Both the position numbers and the translations under genes were made by a program. Source: a virus. Taken from it: a stretch of 24,494 nucleotides of DNA. The notes beneath the pieces were generated by a model that worked only from the letters and a program-made list of their open reading frames with translations, ran no database searches and was not told the DNA's origin. The DNA lies in the IMG/VR virus record IMGVR_UViG_3300007539_000214, positions 1-24,494 of that record. One strand, written 5' to 3'. This document shows, in pieces, positions 23,260 through 24,494 of the stretch (positions are counted from its first letter, which is position 1; each line of letters begins with the position of its first letter).

Positions 23260-23727
23260 TTAAGAATTTTTAGTTTTTTGATAAGCTTCTTTTTCCCAAG
23301 GTAAATTTTTTGCACCTTCATTCATATCGTCTCTTGAATATGTTTTACCTTCCCAATAAACATTGTCGTCATCATAACTTAGCCTACCATCTTTTATTTG
23401 TTTAATATGCACCATTTCATGATCTATGACATCTTGCTTTTGTTTTGGATCTTTAATGTCTTTATTTATAAGTATACTACCATTGTTAGTAGCCATACCT
23501 AAAGTATCATCACCCATATCTACGTGCATTATAGGTGTATTGGAATTTTCTTCATTATATGGTGATCCTTTCATTTTAAAACCCATTTTTAAAGGAGAAG
23601 TTCTTTTACTTTTAGCTGCTTTTAAAGAAGCGTCATTTCCAGTTCCAGCGCCAGATCTTTTTCTTGCTTTGTTCCACTCAGGACTATGCATTAAAGAACT
23701 CCAACAGTGTTTTATTGGTGAACCCAT
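23260..23727 (-). CDS. Small HExxH metallopeptidase-like protein (155 aa)
   Basis: The first 60 residues are basic and probably disordered, with repeated SP-K segments (GSPIKH at 2-7, TSPLKM at 43-48, KGSPYN at 53-58). A compact domain follows: a strand pair TPIMHVDMGDDTLGMATNNG, INKDI, then QDVIDHEMVHIKQIKDG (98-114) containing HExxH (His103, Glu104, His107), and later DDDNVYWEGKTY and NLPWEKEAY (141-149), where Glu145 or Glu147 may be the third zinc ligand. The order is that of small zinc metallopeptidases. It is the first gene after a hairpin terminator and is joined to the larger HExxH gene. Peptidase activity is likely but its target is unknown; a lysis or virion-processing role is possible. 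Confidence 0.6.
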   Translation of the reverse strand: MGSPIKHCWSSLMHSPEWNKARKRSGAGTGNDASLKAAKSKRTSPLKMGFKMKGSPYNEENSNTPIMHVDMGDDTLGMATNNGSILINKDIKDPKQKQDVIDHEMVHIKQIKDGRLSYDDDNVYWEGKTYSRDDMNEGAKNLPWEKEAYQKTKNS

Positions 23728-23750
23728 ATATTAGTTTTTTTATAAATAAA

Positions 23751-23774
23751 CCCCGCGACAGTTAAGCCGCGAGG
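23751..23774 (-). terminator. Hairpin terminator after the 129-aa gene
   Basis: CCCCGCGA (23751-23758) and CCGCGAGG (23767-23774) form an 8-bp stem, including two G-T pairs, around an 8-base loop. On the minus strand it lies 25 bases after the 129-aa stop and is followed by TTTATTTAT. Its GC content stands out sharply. It is a good intrinsic terminator candidate separating the small virion gene from the HExxH genes. Confidence 0.7.
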
Positions 23775-23798
23775 ATATATTTAATTGATGGTTAGTTT

Positions 23799-24188
23799 TT
23801 ATACAGTTGTATCAGTTATAACAGACCATGAGTGCCAGTACATTTGTGCTGGACTAGCAGACTCGTCTTTACCTAATTGAGCTGTAGCAGCAACACCACC
23901 TGGATTAGCAGTCATAGCTTTTACAATAGCTTGATCAGGAGCAGCTGAACCATTAGTGATTGTTGGATTAGTTAGTGCACCTTTAGCTTTAGATACTTCT
24001 ATTTCTACAACTCTTCCAGCAATACCTGCAGCAGCTGAATTTCCACCAGCTGGTGATCTTAATACAATACTTACTTTGTTTGTTCCATCGTAAGAAATGT
24101 CCCCGATATTGTCAACATCTAGTAAGTGAGCTTTTTGATTTGCAGGTGTGCTAGTGTCAACAATATTAAATTTAATGAATTTTGCCAT
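23799..24188 (-). CDS. Probable abundant small virion protein, unknown (129 aa)
   Basis: A soluble beta-rich protein, MAKFIKFNIVDTSTPANQKA followed by HLLDVDNIGDISYDGTNKVS and IVLRSPAGG, with an Ala/Gly-rich second half (GNSAAAGIAGRVVEIEVSKA; AMTANPGGVAATAQ) and ending QMYWHSWSVITDTTV. I do not recognise the family. It has its own hairpin terminator, an unusual (CAAAAA)n leader and a codon choice closer to that of the capsid gene, which together suggest strong late expression, for example as a head decoration protein. No signal peptide, membrane segment or catalytic motif is seen. Confidence 0.55.
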   Translation of the reverse strand: MAKFIKFNIVDTSTPANQKAHLLDVDNIGDISYDGTNKVSIVLRSPAGGNSAAAGIAGRVVEIEVSKAKGALTNPTITNGSAAPDQAIVKAMTANPGGVAATAQLGKDESASPAQMYWHSWSVITDTTV

Positions 24189-24213
24189 TTTGTTTTTGTT
24201 TTTGTTTTTGTTA
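24189..24213 (-). promoter_or_regulatory. CAAAAA-repeat leader before the 129-aa gene
   Basis: On the minus strand the bases before the ATG read as about four copies of CAAAAA or ACAAAA and contain no Shine-Dalgarno sequence. A-rich leaders promote initiation in Bacteroidota, so this could be an efficient translation leader; it is also a simple repeat prone to slippage. Confidence 0.4.
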
Positions 24214-24251
24214 ATGAATTTGTTTGACTTGGGTTTTACAGTTCCCTACTG

Positions 24252-24494
24252 TTATCCTTTTAATCCAAATTTAAGTCCTTTATCAACTTTCATTTTTAAT
24301 GCATGAATCTTTTTAAGCATGATAGGATCTCCTTTCATCATAGCTGGATCGTTTGCATCACCCATAGCATTATAAGCTCCAGACATATCTTTAATATCGT
24401 CTGAATCAGCTAAATTTTTTATAGGCATTGTTTCACCGTCTACTACCATTGTTTTTGCATTTGGATCTTTCTTTAATGTTTCAGCTTTTATAAA
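24252..24494 (-). CDS. Unknown phage protein, 5' end outside window
   Basis: The frame is open from the window edge to the stop at 24252-24254 (80 codons visible). An internal ATG at 24447-24449 exists but is preceded by in-frame codons (FIKAETLKKDPNAKT) without a stop, so the gene probably begins outside. The visible part is rich in Met, Lys and Asp (KDMSGAYNAMGDANDPAMMK, then IMLKKIHALKMKVDKGLKFG) with no hydrophobic segment. It is probably a small virion-associated or assembly protein; the family is not recognised. Confidence 0.5.
   Translation of the reverse strand, partial: FIKAETLKKDPNAKTMVVDGETMPIKNLADSDDIKDMSGAYNAMGDANDPAMMKGDPIMLKKIHALKMKVDKGLKFGLKG

Noticed and set aside
24234-24258. 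Small hairpin ACAGT-AGGGA-ACTGT after the partial gene
   Set aside because: The 5-bp stem is weak and is followed by A/C rather than T on the minus strand, so it does not support a terminator call.
1-24494. Prophage signs (integrase, attachment site, host flank)
   Set aside because: None seen; all genes read as phage late genes and both ends lie within phage genes.

Overview
The window looks like part of the late (virion and lysis) region of a tailed double-stranded DNA phage, most likely short-tailed, that infects a Bacteroidota host, probably a marine or freshwater flavobacterium-like cell. The DNA is AT-rich (about 27-30% GC in the stretches I counted). Every supported gene lies on the minus strand, packed end to end with gaps of a few bases or short overlaps, so transcription runs from high to low coordinates. 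No stretch over 300 bases lacks a gene. I see no tRNA, CRISPR array, insertion sequence or integrase. Three things point to Bacteroidota: a GldL-like protein (GldL belongs to the gliding/type IX secretion motor of that phylum), a FISUMP (TIGR02145) domain, and A/T-rich leaders that mostly lack Shine-Dalgarno sequences. The order TerL, portal, scaffold-like, major capsid, connector/ring proteins, giant tail protein resembles crAss-like phages and related uncultured marine phages; that placement is from memory, not a search.

Layout in the direction of transcription. 24494-23799: a partial gene and a small probable virion protein, closed by a hairpin terminator at 23751-23774. 23727-21296: two proteins with HExxH zinc-protease motifs (155 and 653 aa), the larger resembling an internal or ejected virion protein. 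21225-20321: a GldL-like membrane protein next to a holin-like membrane protein. 20315-18425: a small Gly-rich virion-type protein, two small unknowns, a GroES-like co-chaperonin candidate and a candidate small terminase. 18432-11113: large terminase, portal, scaffold-like protein and major capsid protein, followed by a hairpin. 11041-1764: a conserved unknown, two connector/ring proteins, a 1644-aa tail protein and its 424-aa companion. 1760-1: a GNAT-like acetyltransferase, a T7 gp14-like internal virion protein and a partial internal virion protein that leaves the window.

The genes form a head-assembly, packaging, connector and ejection module with a lysis or membrane section in the middle. 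The most unusual items are the phage GldL-like protein, with the key membrane residues of the type IX motor and a private AT palindrome just upstream; a sharply bounded GC-rich patch (51% against 27-30%) inside the terminase ATPase domain; and a C-type-lectin-like FISUMP domain inserted in the giant tail protein.
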